This document shows positions 34,901 through 44,588 of a DNA stretch of 64,000 nucleotides, in pieces. The stretch is from Symbiodinium natans (lineage: Eukaryota; Sar; Dinophyceae; Suessiales; Symbiodiniaceae). Below the pieces are notes generated by a model. The model saw only the letters and a program-made list of their open reading frames with translations, did not search any database and had not been told where the DNA came from. How positions within the stretch are numbered: position 1 is the first letter of the stretch; each line of letters begins with the position of its first letter. Location of the stretch: the NCBI GenBank assembly GCA_905221605.1, contig CAJNDS010002596.1, forward strand, positions 110,001 to 174,000. Reading direction: 5' to 3'. A program made the translations under genes and the position numbers.

Positions 34901-37530
34901 GATGTGGAGACGTTACGAGGGAGACGCTGAACGATACCAGAAATGCGGTGTCGAAATTCTTGGAGGAGACCCATGAGCAGATTGTGGAGATTGAACGAGT
35001 TCGCATGTTGAATTGCTTGAGGATTGCTAGCATGGCCACAGGCAATCAGGAGATGGCGGAAGTGGATTACGAGCAATTGTTGGCGGACCTGGAAGGGGAC
35101 TTGGACGTTATCCACAATGTGCCTTTGGAACAAGTGAAGAACGTTCTCTCACGATGGGTGGAAGCCATCAAAGAGGAGGTGACGGCACTCTTCAATTCTG
35201 GCACCATCGTCAAGGTCTCCCACCAGCAAGCAATGGACATGGAATCAGCAGGGGAATTGAAGATGGCCCCGGCCAAATGCGTCTTCACGCTCAAGCCTCC
35301 GAAATCAAAGGGGGGCAAGTACCGGCGGAAGTGCCGGACTGTCATCTGCGGGAACTACGTCGACCCCTCTAACATGTCCTTGTACGCCTCGGGTGCTAGC
35401 ACGGAAGCTCTGCGTGTGGCTCTGGTGACTGCGGCGATGCATCACTGGGATGGGGCCACTGCTGACATTGTGACGGCCTTTCTCCTCGCCACATGGCCTG
35501 GTGACATGCCAAAATATGGGATGAGACCGCCAAAGGTAGTGAGGGATGCAGGAGCTGCAAGTGATGAGACGTGGGTCATTGTGCGCCCACTATATGGACT
35601 CAGAGAGAGTCCAGCCATATGGAGCAACTTCAGGAATGCCAGATTGAAGGCGGCGAAGATCAAGTTTGGTTCCCTGGAGTTGACCCTTACCCCCACGATA
35701 GCCGAATCGGAGCTTTGGCTGGTGAGGGATTCTTCCAAGCGGTTGCACGGCCTTGTTGTGACGTACGTCGATGATTTGTTCTACTTCGGCAACACCCCGG
35801 TGATCCAGTGCCTGCACAACTTCGTAAAAGAGGAGTGGCCTACTTCGGATTTGGAGTGGATCAACGAGAACACTGCCGTCAGGTATCTGGGAGTGGAAGT
35901 GAAAAAGGAGGGAGCCAGCTACAGCATTAGCCAGCAAGCATACATCATGGAGCTGTTGCGTGCCCATGACCTCCAGGATGCGTTGCACACAGAACTTCCG
36001 GTACCTCGTGAATGGCTGGAGCAGGTGGAACTTCAAGATCCAGAGCCCGAGGATTTCTCCGAGGAGGAGTTGCGCATGGGCCAACGATATGTTGGCGAGG
36101 TCTCCTGGCTAGCCATGAAGACGAGACCAGATATCGTTTTTGTGGTAAACCACATGGCGACCCATGTAGGACGTCGACCTCTGCATGTGACAAGGCTTGG
36201 AAAACGATTGATGTCGTATTTGGCAGCAACAGCAGGGATGCGATTGCGTATGGCACCAAGGCTCGACAAGCCCAAGGAGCTCGTGTGCTACACGGATGCG
36301 AGCTATGCCCCGTATGGTTCGAGGAGCTTCGGGGCGGCAGTGATCGTTCAGTGCGGCGTTCCCGTAGCCTGGAAGGCTGGCAGGCAGAGCTTCATTACTA
36401 TGAGCGTGATGGAGGCAGAGCTCTATGCCGCCACCCAGGGCTGCAACCTTCTGGACTCGATTGCGGCCATTTTGGATGAGTTGGCGCCAGGGGTCTACAA
36501 GCGCGTGCTGGCTGTAGACAACACATCGGCGGCTGCGATGTGTCGAGGTGGACCGGGGTCGCAAAGGATGCGACACCTAAAGATCCGAGCACATTATCTT
36601 CGAGAAGCCACTGAGCTGGGATTGCTGGAGATTCGTCATACCCCAGGAGTCCAACAATTGGCCGATCTGGCTACCAAGATGATGACAAAGGTCCGCCTTC
36701 GCCAGCTCTTAGAGCTCTGGGGTTTTGTTGGGTTCAGAATCGCAGAGACCTTGGCCACTCTCCAACTGAAGATCCTAGCAGCCATCCTCACAGTGGTCTC
36801 GTTGTTCACACCGGCCACCGGAAGCTCGTTGGAAGATGAGGACTTGAAGGAGCCGATCCCGACAATCCACTATCTTGAGCTCATGTGCATCACCGTGATG
36901 ATATGTGCCTCGATCATCGGTTGCTGGGAGGGTGCAAAACTGGTGTATCGATGGGGACTTCGACAGCATCGGCGTGCAAAGAAGGCATTGAAGTTGGAGC
37001 AGGTGAGGAATCTGGTTTCGAGGGCGGCCCAAACGGAAGTCGCAATCCAGACCACAGCAGTTGATCTGGATGAGACACCGACGATCATGATGGAAGCACC
37101 GAGTTCGCGGCCGGCGACCCTACGAAGACGAGCAGCTAGCCAGAGTTCCCCTACTACCGCCCACGATGGTCTATCAGCTTTCTCGGATGTACCTACGGAA
37201 GTTCGCCAAGATGATGCTGAAATGAGAGAAAGGTTGCGAGTGGCTAGAGATCTCCTCATGCTGATGACGGTTGAACACCTCCGACAGGCATTGAGGATTC
37301 AAGGTCAGCCTACGTCAGGGGTGAAAGGAGATTTGGCAGAGAGGCTGAAGAATTACTTCGGAGCTGAGGAGCCTCCCGCTGGCTCAATGCTCCCGTCCAC
37401 CAGGCAGCTTCGCTATGTCCTCTACATCTGGCGTCATCGTAACATCTCCGGCCGACATCACTTGCTTTGGAGCGAGGTGTGTACCAGAGCAGAGATCTCC
37501 AAGTGGATTGAGACTTGGAGACACGCTTGA
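28714..37530 (+). CDS. Copia Gag-Pol polyprotein with methyltransferase-like and 2OG-Fe(II) oxygenase-like domains
   Basis: 2938 codons in one frame. Numbering is from the ATG at 28714; the ATGs at 28852 (Met47, in the LTR) and 28948 are also possible starts. Order: Gag with a coiled coil (about 315-372); CCCH finger C842-C851-C857-H861; CCHC knuckle 872-885; aspartic protease DSGA at 990; DNA-methyltransferase-like segment (LHLYAGAG about 1195, PPC with C1254, E1290); integrase with HHCC about 1402-1417 and D1441, D1614, E1650 (D,D35E); oxygenase-like domain H1906-x-D1908, H1955, R1965; reverse transcriptase with D2251 and YVDD 2351-2354; RNase H D2528, E2569, D2602, D2651; two hydrophobic segments (about 2684-2702 and 2718-2739); SAP-like motif about 2844-2882. 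Replication would need processing by its own protease. All catalytic residues I can check in PR, IN, RT and RH are present. The extra domains are my recognition from motifs and need profile searches. Confidence 0.95.
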   Translation: MLWRDSSEPEARIETGQNIRHREAAHTRHKQLTALQICCGVREKNPMSDRHDPIAMPSSNPPDDMQSVHNLGPAGQQVMSPSAQGLALDGEDRGPDYGGEAAATGMDGGGPCGVLMNGVAGSRAQRVFSTYGSVVPPDSDVDTARIPGQTAASVSDATTADDTGPGAATNVGHTYTRNADVRIMTAPAATVQEMTTTTTVEQYAALPVAEVTMSSQTNHLGFSPPEELLDGSPRAAGANNGPVWIARLGEFLQRRVTQAGAILERTTRQTPTLSPPASWAQDPGRLFTPEAEQVMQSWNRRAPLLHGPVPPRDIESSSGSLTQEQILQEVQRQVQSAMRDHQEELKRTKGRQEALEEENNRLRGSLRQLLEAGVPVRDTNQLDGGGNLVGPPGDPEHTLAAPPGLARGGGVGSELMGGGNPAGLPRHAEVVQGEVGEQRVRAEEQARHPAAGSVRFSLLEGDLGVHQEGHERGATRPESGASACDPLGLGHGRQSRGAGVSQEALRAPGQHRTLSGSAVPPPPPKMSASAGQQGPSDPFGLLAQGIAQLQSAMTASLTARTSEPEVVKPGLVDLPRLAEASDTSAIDVGDWLHSLMNPMGDLSNSSSSWWHAILTSLEAYYQAYLRASTRDKLSLRPETFACAEVGDSKWSRVDKRAASMILASLPESVRGEVMAARLSGTLQILARVIVLYRPGGAAERQQVLKALESPTVASTPLEAVEALRRWSRWLRRAEDVGLQPPDSSVLLKGLDMMVRKPITESSEISFRIGILRYNLEVDTKPCTATVKELHQALLSEFEQVAFKGRSKGATNLRAIGAGTPSESTPSPTLPSNDPNKKKSTPCKFFLTDNGCKKGGSCQFSHDADRKQKQGRCFTCGSKQHVQKECPTRPRSPAKTTPTAATSSKTTTPSSSGTSGEPPASTTAASLNALPPSTESVVSGQSSSGTESQADVQSLLREANMMLRQMTQMNLKTLTLATVEREAACRTGLLDSGASHAYRIGSEEEFQAATKVQVQLADGKEVELRQTSTGTLLSPNDQTSPIVPLGELIESLDCTLEWTRDGMTIQHPQRGEIRPRMVANCPTVTEGQALELIRDIEEKKNQLVDATRSSAKLLWCWDKEQSWSQHLFDFLDTGSRTAQLRAMEAEDSPFKGLSASVRAALAEEVVLNVDAGAKYVKAMPISRRMRRTLLAAPWTLHLYAGAGNHGDLKSLGPMLEVDIQISKAYDLRKTAGTYRALLWSAAQGLLDGVVGAPPCRGTEDEELVAKQMWLMMVAKAARIKRTGFPVYLAMEGDRLLGELVKNEDGCLPNVAKIFTNYKDAMCLETLTPGVLTNLDMQLNDENKKANDGRWTATFKESLAQAVEQWKLRPEEVQRAKWMAKMDSNPDAFLKALSTKELAAWKTHIRNNHIPYNRRCRTCVEASGLGRMHRKVKTPSSYCLSLDILGPLRQRGEDPDHRDYRYMLVGAYLFPKLESFKKKEGQENPEPPPALDPAEEEGVDEGHRFRPVMEGKSVIGGVGVEDLVGEQGAISFDDMFAEEEEDLAPPPEEELPAGLSDEDFKKLFGEEVGDGNPEFQVLYVAHPLRTRTTNEIGAAVQEIYLKLRAEGFPIVRVHADRVRELRGTALRRWLLQRGTIATYTEGQSPQSNGRAEAAVKWMKNQAKRLLLSTPVPRSCWTAAMTYSAWAQRERAMGRGADLLPFGSRVHLRSKVYGTGGKYDLNSRWKPGYYVGPSVDVRGGHVVRCDDGTYLTSQHLRPNLVDSDKLGGKPEFEAIVTEPVRRVVGKRKPTTMEEPQEEDVEHLVDPGHPAEEYARVLLEEEFLEKDQVEVLAGLLPMKTDAPKRFGETGEDGGWWSSGTFVHGGVVGVRSSSSAFPCTTRVLTKYLKQLQPDASFSAVALFINVQTKAHKDVHNLGMNIITPLSKFEGGGLLMEPAGEESYQLNVNEGTLQFDPKVKHSTLPWSGGDRLVLVGYHTRGVEKIKEEDRQRLHELGFPLRPITSSPPRIAKAQSSAPKTKGLGSPNDFRPLHSINEDLEMVLKDLDERATRLRDLLEEEEILAEEYRRCGDVTRETLNDTRNAVSKFLEETHEQIVEIERVRMLNCLRIASMATGNQEMAEVDYEQLLADLEGDLDVIHNVPLEQVKNVLSRWVEAIKEEVTALFNSGTIVKVSHQQAMDMESAGELKMAPAKCVFTLKPPKSKGGKYRRKCRTVICGNYVDPSNMSLYASGASTEALRVALVTAAMHHWDGATADIVTAFLLATWPGDMPKYGMRPPKVVRDAGAASDETWVIVRPLYGLRESPAIWSNFRNARLKAAKIKFGSLELTLTPTIAESELWLVRDSSKRLHGLVVTYVDDLFYFGNTPVIQCLHNFVKEEWPTSDLEWINENTAVRYLGVEVKKEGASYSISQQAYIMELLRAHDLQDALHTELPVPREWLEQVELQDPEPEDFSEEELRMGQRYVGEVSWLAMKTRPDIVFVVNHMATHVGRRPLHVTRLGKRLMSYLAATAGMRLRMAPRLDKPKELVCYTDASYAPYGSRSFGAAVIVQCGVPVAWKAGRQSFITMSVMEAELYAATQGCNLLDSIAAILDELAPGVYKRVLAVDNTSAAAMCRGGPGSQRMRHLKIRAHYLREATELGLLEIRHTPGVQQLADLATKMMTKVRLRQLLELWGFVGFRIAETLATLQLKILAAILTVVSLFTPATGSSLEDEDLKEPIPTIHYLELMCITVMICASIIGCWEGAKLVYRWGLRQHRRAKKALKLEQVRNLVSRAAQTEVAIQTTAVDLDETPTIMMEAPSSRPATLRRRAASQSSPTTAHDGLSAFSDVPTEVRQDDAEMRERLRVARDLLMLMTVEHLRQALRIQGQPTSGVKGDLAERLKNYFGAEEPPAGSMLPSTRQLRYVLYIWRHRNISGRHHLLWSEVCTRAEISKWIETWRHA
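28944..28960 (+). promoter_or_regulatory. Primer-binding site, initiator-tRNA anticodon type
   Basis: Directly after the LTR, GGTTATGAGCCCAAGCG is complementary to an anticodon arm reading GGGCTCATAACC (CAU anticodon). Copia-like elements of insects, yeast Ty5 and others prime from an internally cleaved initiator-Met tRNA, which fits. The site overlaps coding sequence. Confidence 0.75.
32275..32720 (+). other. C5-methyltransferase-like domain inside Pol
   Basis: Residues about 1188-1336 of Gag-Pol. WTLHLYAGAG looks like the AdoMet-binding motif I, LEVDI followed by AYDL like motifs II-III, GAPPCRG like motif IV with its Pro-Cys, and YLAMEG has a Glu where motif VI has Glu-Asn-Val. The Gln or Asn usual after PC and the Asn of ENV are not conserved, so activity is doubtful. 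DNA methyltransferases have been reported in some dinoflagellate retrotransposons, which makes the assignment plausible. Confidence 0.5.
34261..34695 (+). other. 2OG-Fe(II) dioxygenase-like domain inside Pol
   Basis: Residues about 1850-1994, between integrase and reverse transcriptase. It contains H1906-K-D1908 followed by an Asn, a glycine-rich FEGGGLLME strand, a distal H1955 about 46 residues later, and R1965 ten residues after that. This HxD...H...R spacing is that of double-stranded beta-helix 2-oxoglutarate/Fe(II) oxygenases (the AlkB, prolyl hydroxylase and TET/JBP superfamily). I cannot say which subfamily. Confidence 0.6.
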
Positions 37531-37632
37531 GCGGAGCTCAGTGACCTGGAGACAGAGTCTTCGGATGAGAGCAAGTCGAGACGAGGCTGGCTCGCTGAAT
37601 TCATTGGCGTGGACTGCTCCCGAAGGGATGGT

Positions 37633-37643
37633 CCAAGGAGGAG
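37633..37643 (+). promoter_or_regulatory. Polypurine tract
   Basis: AAGGAGGAG immediately before the 3' LTR, after the Gag-Pol stop at 37530; the expected primer for plus-strand synthesis. Confidence 0.65.
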
Positions 37644-37889
37644 TGTTGCCTGAGGTTGATTGCTGTGGCGCGACTCTTCAGAGCCGGAGGCTCGAATCGA
37701 GACAGGCCAGAACATCCGACATAGAGAGGCAGCACACACTCGACATAAGCAACTTACAGCATTGCAGATCTGCTGTGGTGCGCGTGAGAAAAACCCCATG
37801 TCCGATCGCCATGATCCCATTGCCATGCCGTCCTCCAACCCACCTGATGACATGCAATCAGTGCATAACCTGGGCCCCGCCGGCCAACA
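37644..37889 (+). repeat. 3' LTR
   Basis: 246 bp, identical to the 5' LTR except T to C in the GTGGTGYGCG stretch. Followed by GAAGC. Confidence 0.95.
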
Positions 37890-37931
37890 GAAGCCTAAGT
37901 CCCCTAAAACCCCAAACCCGCAAGGGGTTCA

Positions 37932-38002
37932 CCCTCAACCCTAAACCCTAAACCCTAAACCCTAAACCCTAAACCCTAAACCCCAAACCCCAAACCCCAA
38001 AA
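37932..38002 (-). repeat. CCCTAAA / CCCCAAA array
   Basis: About seven CCCTAAA units then three CCCCAAA units, just beyond the copia 3' target duplication. Confidence 0.9.
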
Positions 38003-38356
38003 TGCTTCGAACCGAGGCTTGGTGGATCTCTTCTAGGGCCCCAGGCATAGCCGATGGTCTGGTAGCCTGTCTCACTCGGATTTTGGGTTTCGGGATTTCG
38101 GGTGTTCAGGGTTTAGGCGGTTTAGGGCTTCTGGGGCTTTAAGGGTTTATAGCTTAAGGCGTTTTAGGGAAGGGTTTTAGGGCTTTTGGGGGGCTTTAAG
38201 GGATTAAAGTGTCAGGTTTCTGAGGGTTTTAAGGAAAAGCCCAAACCCTAAACCCTAAACCCTAAACCCTTAAGGGTCGAGGACATGGTCAGCCGAAGAG
38301 CGCTTGTCACCTAGGCGGCTGTGGGCCTTGTAGCGAATTACGAACTTGTGCTTAGG

Positions 38357-38490
38357 GGAGGGTTTAGGGTTAGGGTTTAGGGTTTAGGGTTTAGGGTTTA
38401 GGGTTTAGGGTTTAGGGTCTAGGGTTTAGGGTTTAGGGTTTAGGGTTTAGGGTTTAGGGTTCAGGGTTCAGGGTTCAGGGTTTAGGGTCT
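38357..38490 (+). repeat. TTTAGGG array
   Basis: About eighteen TTTAGGG-type units with TTCAGGG variants near the right end. Confidence 0.9.
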
Positions 38491-38986
38491 GGAGCTAACT
38501 GGCGGAAACAAAGATTCACATTGGGGACTTACAATACCCCAGTGAAAGGCTACATACTCAGCTCTCAAGTCGGGAGTTTCTAGAGTTGTACAGTTTCGGG
38601 TGGAGTTGCTTTTGGGGTTCAAGGCAACAAAGGGAGATGTGACTTGGCTTAAGCCGTTGAGGGCCGTTTGGGGGTTGTGGCTTGGGCCCTATAGGGCCCC
38701 ACCGTGTATCCCTCCGTCTTTCTCCCTCCAAGGTCATGCAATCCCGTTTCTTGGTAGGCCCTCCGTGTTCCTACAACACCCACGAAAATTCCATTAATTC
38801 CTTTAAGCGCCATTTTTGTGAAAGCCCACGTGAGACAGGGCCCGTGCCAGGCTCAGGACGAGATTCAGAATCTGAGTCCGTGCCCGCCACCGACTGCTTG
38901 CGGGATAAAGACGCTCGTGAAACTGGTAAAGTAGTCTTCGTCGCGCATCCAAGATGATGCGAAGGTGGCCTCCTCCTCAAACCACA

Positions 38987-39105
38987 CAGGGTGGGGCCCC
39001 CTACTATACTAACTGTAGTTAAGGGACTTATAACCTAACTTAGGGTCCTTATAACCCAATTTAGGGCCCTTATAACTCTGCATATAACTAGGGGGCCCCA
39101 CCCTG
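38987..39105. mobile_element. MITE-like element, family A
   Basis: 119 bp, nearly identical to 11844-11963. The perfect CAGGGTGGGGCCCCCT terminal repeats are flanked by CA on both sides. Confidence 0.85.
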
Positions 39106-39233
39106 CAGGTTTGCACCTGGTCTTCGTTACTTTCCAGGCGTCGCCCCCGCCAAATTTTGGGGCCGGTCCCTGACCAAGTTGGCACCTCTGCGACTTTCCG
39201 GCGAGCACTTCGCACAAGGCCCTGCCTTCCTTC

Positions 39234-39338
39234 GGTTTAGGGTTTAGGGTTTAGGGTTTAGGGTTTAGGGTTTAGGGTTTAGGGTTTAGGGTTTAGGGTT
39301 TAGGGTTTAGGGTTTAGGGTTTAGGGTTTAGGGTTTAG
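39234..39338 (+). repeat. TTTAGGG array
   Basis: About fifteen perfect TTTAGGG units. Confidence 0.95.
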
Positions 39339-40344
39339 TCGTGCACGTGTATGGAGAGGATGGCATGTCGATGCTGCTGGTGGCAGTAGCAACATGTTCC
39401 TATTGGAAGAATGTGCAAGAGTACGCTACAATGGCTCACAGCATCCGCACTCTATCATGAAAAGGATGTAAGGCTTGAACAAGTACCAAAAAGTGTCAGC
39501 TTGAGATATGACAACTAGTCAACTAAGACCAACCTGACGCCATACCTCGCCCACCTCCCACCATTGTCTGTTTGTGATGTAGGAATGCCGCCCGTTAAGC
39601 CCTTGTCACAAAACCCTTTAAACCCTAAACCCTAGACCCTACTAAACCCCAAACCCCACTCCCAAACCCTAAACCCCAAACCATAACCCGAAACCCTAAA
39701 CCACGATCAGCCCCAAACCCTAAACCCCAAACCTGAACCTCAAACCCTAAACCCTAAACCCCCAAATCCAACTCTAAACCTCAACCCTAAACCCTCCAAA
39801 AACCCAAACCCTAAACCCCAAACCCTAAACCCCAAACCCGGCCACCTGGAAAGACGAGGCTGTCGGCCCCGCAGGCTTCCTGGGATTATGGGACTCCGAC
39901 TTTGCAGGCTCATTGGTCAAAGGGTATAAGAACTCCAACACAGAGTTTAGGGTTTAGGGTATAAGGTTTAGGGTTTAGGGTAACAACCTGCGATGATCTA
40001 TTCAATCTCGAGGTGCCTGCATAGAACCTTGTTTCTAAGTACCCATGAACCTCCAAGTATAGAACCACATACATTTATATGACAAAGTGTAGATTGCCAT
40101 GGCTTCGCACGACTACGCACAACATGAAGAGCCAAAGAGAGGGCCCGATCGACTAGAGAACCACCAACCCTCAAATCACAAGTTCAGCCCAAACATGTCC
40201 CAGATCCAACCGCTCAGGGAGTCTATTTTTCAGTTGAAGGGAACAAAACATCACATGAGGCGGTCCGAAAGTGGCAGCTTTCAGATGATTCTGCCCGAAA
40301 CATGAGGAAACCAAGGAGGGCTGAGGCCGTTGTAAGGGAGGGGC

Positions 40345-40393
40345 AACCCTAAACCCTAAACCCTAAACCCTAAACCCTAAACCCTAAACCCTC
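40345..40393 (-). repeat. CCCTAAA array
   Basis: Seven CCCTAAA units. Confidence 0.9.
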
Positions 40394-41995
40394 TAGTTGA
40401 GGCCTTGCAGTGTGGGGTTGAAGCTACGGGACGACGAAATCGGCCATGGGCTCCAGGCTCCCATAACAAAGCACCCTTCTCCGGCGTATTGGTTTAATAA
40501 AAAAAGGGGTCCCAGCCTCCCCAAACCCCCTTCGTCTTCTTCTGATACGCTACTCCGGAGGGAGGAACTCCTAACCCTACCAAAAGAGGAAGTATAGGCC
40601 AGAGTGTGGGGTTTAGGAGGGCGTCCTCGTCGGTCCGCCCAAGTGCTTCCATTGATTCAAGGCTTCTGAACCCCCATAAAGCCTGAAAAACCTGAACCCT
40701 GAAGCCAAACTCTATATGCCTTACTGGGTCTACTAAGCAAGTCCCAAGCCCTAAATCTACCACCTAAATCCGAAACCCTAAAGCCCAAACCCTAAACCCT
40801 ACCGCACTTGAAGGCGTTGTGACGTGCTCAGCAGCTCATGTCTTGATGCGCTGTGTTGCGGGGCTCGCCCTCCGCAACCTACCTAAACCCGAAACCCAAG
40901 AAAGCCCTAAACCCTAAACCCCAAACCCAAAGCCCTAAACCCAAACAGTGTGCAAGGCAGTCAGGAACCCGAGCCCCTAGAACCTCCTGGAGTCCTTGCT
41001 CGCAGCCACAAAGAGGGTTTAGGATTTAGGGTGTAGGGTAGTGTCCTCAAGTAGAAGGCTCAGAACATAGGGGCGGTGTAGGATTTGGGGAAAGAAGCTC
41101 TGGGGGTTAGGGCATGGAGCGCCCTGAGCTTCGGCCGCGAGCAACGCGTTTTCCGTCTCCTTTTGGGGGCTCGAAGCTCGCGGTCTCTAGCAAGCAGTGG
41201 CGGCTGTGGGCTTCGAAGCAATTCAGCCAAAGCTTGCTGCCAAAGCATGTCGAGGCTTCGACCTCACGAGGGTTTCTGGAGCCAGCAAGCTTAGCTACTG
41301 TGTCAAGACTGAAGGTTTGGAGAACTCAGCCGGCGGGCCCACGAAGCAGCACGTTGTGTCGTCTCAAGGCGCAGGGGTTCAGGGTGCAGGAACTCATTGG
41401 GTTTCAGTCTGAGTCGTTTCGTGCGCTCAGGTGCGGCACCGAGACCGTCTACGATTGTTTGCAGCGTCGAGAATTACTTTCGACGGGGAAAGAAGATTGT
41501 GTTGTTGGAACCAGGGCCCTGATGCACTCCCATGCCAGACCTTCCTCCAGGCTTTGAATCAAAACCCCTCCAATACGTCTACTGGTTGCGGTTGAGGGTT
41601 AGGGTACTGCTGAATCCTGCTTGGCACGATCCCCTGGGAATGCGGCATGTTCCGAAATGGTGTCAAGTTTTTTCGGGTCATGCGAAAGCTTGGCGAGAAG
41701 CAATGAAACATCCATGCTGGAACACAACACGGAATCTCGCCCTCCCCCACCAAGGTGCTGGGGACAACATTCTTTGGGGGTCTGGGGGTCTGGGAAAGAG
41801 GGGGAGAGCCGCCCGGCGGCAGAGTGCAAACCCTAAACCCTAAACCCTCAACCCTAAACCCTAAACCTTGTGCTTCTGGGTTCAGGAAACCGTGGCTTCT
41901 GCCCACCCACCCCCTCTGCCCCGAACACCCCAAAACCCTCTAACCCTCAAGCGCTCAAAGCTACAATCCCACAAACAAAACCCAAAACCCGAATT

Positions 41996-42232
41996 TCCAA
42001 ACCCTAAACCCTACACCCTACACCCTAAACCCTAAACCCTAAACCCTAAACCCTAAACCCTACATCCTAAACCCTAAACCCTAAACCCTAAACCCTAAAC
42101 CCTAAACCTCTTTGTTTGCCACCCGGGAGCTTGTGAGCTGCAACAGCAAGCCCTGAGACAGCAGAAAGGGCGCTTGCACGGCTTGGACCCTAAACCCTAA
42201 ACCCTAAACCCTAAACCCTAAACCCTAAACCG
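41996..42232 (-). repeat. CCCTAAA arrays
   Basis: About fifteen units (41996-42110), a roughly 75-bp unique spacer, then six units (42187-42232), all in the same orientation. Confidence 0.9.
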
Positions 42233-42509
42233 TTTGGGGTTTCTGGGGTTTTAGGCTTAGGGTTTAAGATTTAGGGGATCAGGGTTGAGGATTGATAGGG
42301 TTTAGGTCTAGAGTTTAGGATTTAGGGGTCTGGGGTTAATACGGTTCAGGATTGACGGTTTAGAGGGTTTGGAGTTTGGGGTCTATAGGTCTTGGAGTTT
42401 AAGGTTGGCAGGATGTACAGGGCAAACCCTAAACCCTAAACCCCTAAACCCCCAGGGGTTCGAGGGATGATCCGGGCTCGTGTGCCCCTCATATGCATAC
42501 CCAGCATCT

Positions 42510-42635
42510 CTCCGAGGTTCATAGCTGCTTATAATAAGTAGGTTACGATCCTACTTGAGGTGCATTTAGGGTTTAGGGTTTATGGCTTAGGGTATAGGGC
42601 CCTTCTTACAAGTACCCAGCCACCTCCAAGTAGTA
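42510..42635. mobile_element. MITE-like element, family F (with TTTAGGG insert)
   Basis: CGAGGTTCATAGCTGCTTAT at the left and AAGTACCCAGCCACCTCCAAG at the right are diverged family F ends. TTTAGGG units lie in the middle. Confidence 0.45.
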
Positions 42636-43319
42636 GAGAGTATTGAGTGGCAGGATAAGTATGAGGACTAGAAGAAGCAGCAGGATTGGGATCAGAAAAG
42701 GGTGCAGTAGACCATTAGCTTCAAAGAAGACCCCAAACCCATTAAACCTATAAGCCCTACAAACTCTATACACCCTGTAAACCCTAAAAACCCAAACCCT
42801 CGTAGCCGCCCTCAAATCTAAGATGGGCCTCAGAAACGTCCAGCTACAACGGGGGGTGCAACTCGGATATCTGGACCGTTTCGAGGGCGGGGGGGCCTGA
42901 ACCCTAAACCGCTTGTTTGTCCGTCTTCATGAGGAAACAGATGCGTGACCTTGGAGAATCTGGCGGCGAACGGCCCCGAAAGGGCCTGTACACCAAACCT
43001 TGGACATCACCCCTCCCTAAACCCCCAAACCCAAAACCCTAAACCCTGAAGCCTCAACCCCCCAAACCCAACACCTTAAACCCCCAACCCGAACCCAAAA
43101 CTCCAAAGAACTTTTAAGAACTTTAAGCCCCCACTCCAAAGAACTTTAAGAAGTTTAAGCTCTCCTCTCAACTCTGGCTCCATCTGACGGCTGCCGAATC
43201 TTGGGGCCCCGCAGGCTCATAGCATGCCTACGACAGGCGAGGGCAGAGGGGGCGGAGGGGTCGAAGGGCGTTTTCTAACCGTCTGGACGGGCCGATAAGG
43301 ACCCAATTACCTTGCATCT

Positions 43320-43440
43320 GGGGTTTAGGGTTTAGGGGTTGGGGCTTAGGGTTTAGGGTTTAGGGTTTAGGGTTTGGGGTTTGGGGTTTGGGGCTTGGGG
43401 TTTGGGGTTTGGGGTTTGGGGCTTGGGGTTTGGGGTTGGG
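43320..43440 (+). repeat. TTTAGGG / TTTGGGG array
   Basis: TTTAGGG units pass into TTTGGGG and CTTGGGG variants, which dominate the right half. Confidence 0.9.
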
Positions 43441-44588
43441 TCCATGCAGATGCATGAGCAAGGAAGATTTGCTGGGCCCGCAACGAAGCAAAGGGACCAG
43501 GGATAGCGCAATGAAATACATTGCTTTTAACATGTGAGTGGAGGGCTAACTAGATCCCAACACTAAGCCCTGAAGACCTACACGCACTGAATCCCGAAAA
43601 CCAACCCTAAGCCCCTAATCTCAAACTCCTACACCCTAAACCCTGAACCCCTGGCTCCTAGTAGCCTGAGGACCCTAAACCCTGTAATCCTTAAACAGCA
43701 TCCAGGGCAACAAGTCTTCTCCCTGAACCCTAAACCCTAAACCCTAAACAGATGAGGCGCGGCCAGCATGCTGTCTTCGTGTCATCGTCGACTGTGGCAA
43801 ATGTGTCTGCTCGACCCATACCCCGACGCGGATTTCGGGCATAGCCCTAAACCCTAAACCCTGAACCCTAAACCCTAAACCCTGAACCCTTTCTAGGCTT
43901 TGGGGTTTTGGCGCTTTGGGCTCTTGAAGCTCCAGGCTTTCGGGCCTCTCCAAGGATTGGGTCTCCAGATTGTAAGGTTTAGGGGTTTAGGGTTTAGGGT
44001 TTAGAGTTTAGGGTTTAGGGTTGAGGGTTTAGAGTTTAGGGTTGAGGGTTTAGGGTTGAGGGTTTTGGGTTAAGGGTTTAGGGCTTAGTGCGTATTGTTT
44101 AGGGCTCAGGGTGTAGGGTTTAGGGTTTAGGGATGGTTGAGGCGGCTTTAATTAGGACCTGCAGCGAAAAAACACAACCAGGAACTTGGTAGGTCGGAAC
44201 CCCTGTGTAAATAAGGTGGGGTTTCAGGTATCGAGATGAGTTTTGATTCTTGAGGGTTCAGGGTTCAGGGCTTCGGGTTGCGCGCCTTGCCAAGCGAAGG
44301 CGGCGGCAATGGGAAGGGAACAGCCTTCTTTCGCGAGACCGCGACTACTGCTGACTTGCACCGTGGCTGTTGATGCTGTTTGGTTGCTCTGTCAGGTCTC
44401 CACTGACTCAGTCATTTCTTGCTCGGCTAAACCCTAAGCCCTACACCCCCAGCACTGCACATGGACCACGAATCATTCATGAACCCGAGTGCCATGAGCA
44501 CTGCGCCGTTAGCCGGAAAAGCGCTCGGGCCAATGGCCAAAGTGCGGGAGATTCGAAAGCAAAAGCAACTTCCTAGATTTCAGGTCTA

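Larger units (their letters stand above)
28698..37889 (+). mobile_element. Intact Ty1/copia-type LTR retrotransposon
   Basis: 9192 bp with identical-length 246-bp LTRs that differ at one base by eye. LTR ends are TGTTG...CAACA. The element is flanked by the 5-bp target duplication GAAGC (28693-28697 and 37890-37894). The single Gag-Pol frame has integrase before reverse transcriptase, the copia order. A purine-rich tract precedes the 3' LTR and a tRNA-complementary site follows the 5' LTR. Near-identical LTRs, the exact duplication and an unbroken 2938-codon frame indicate a young, possibly active copy. It has inserted in telomere-like sequence. Confidence 0.97.

Noticed and set aside
41114-41557. 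147-codon plus-strand gene
   Set aside because: Overlaps other open frames, contains repeat-derived peptide and has no recognisable domain.
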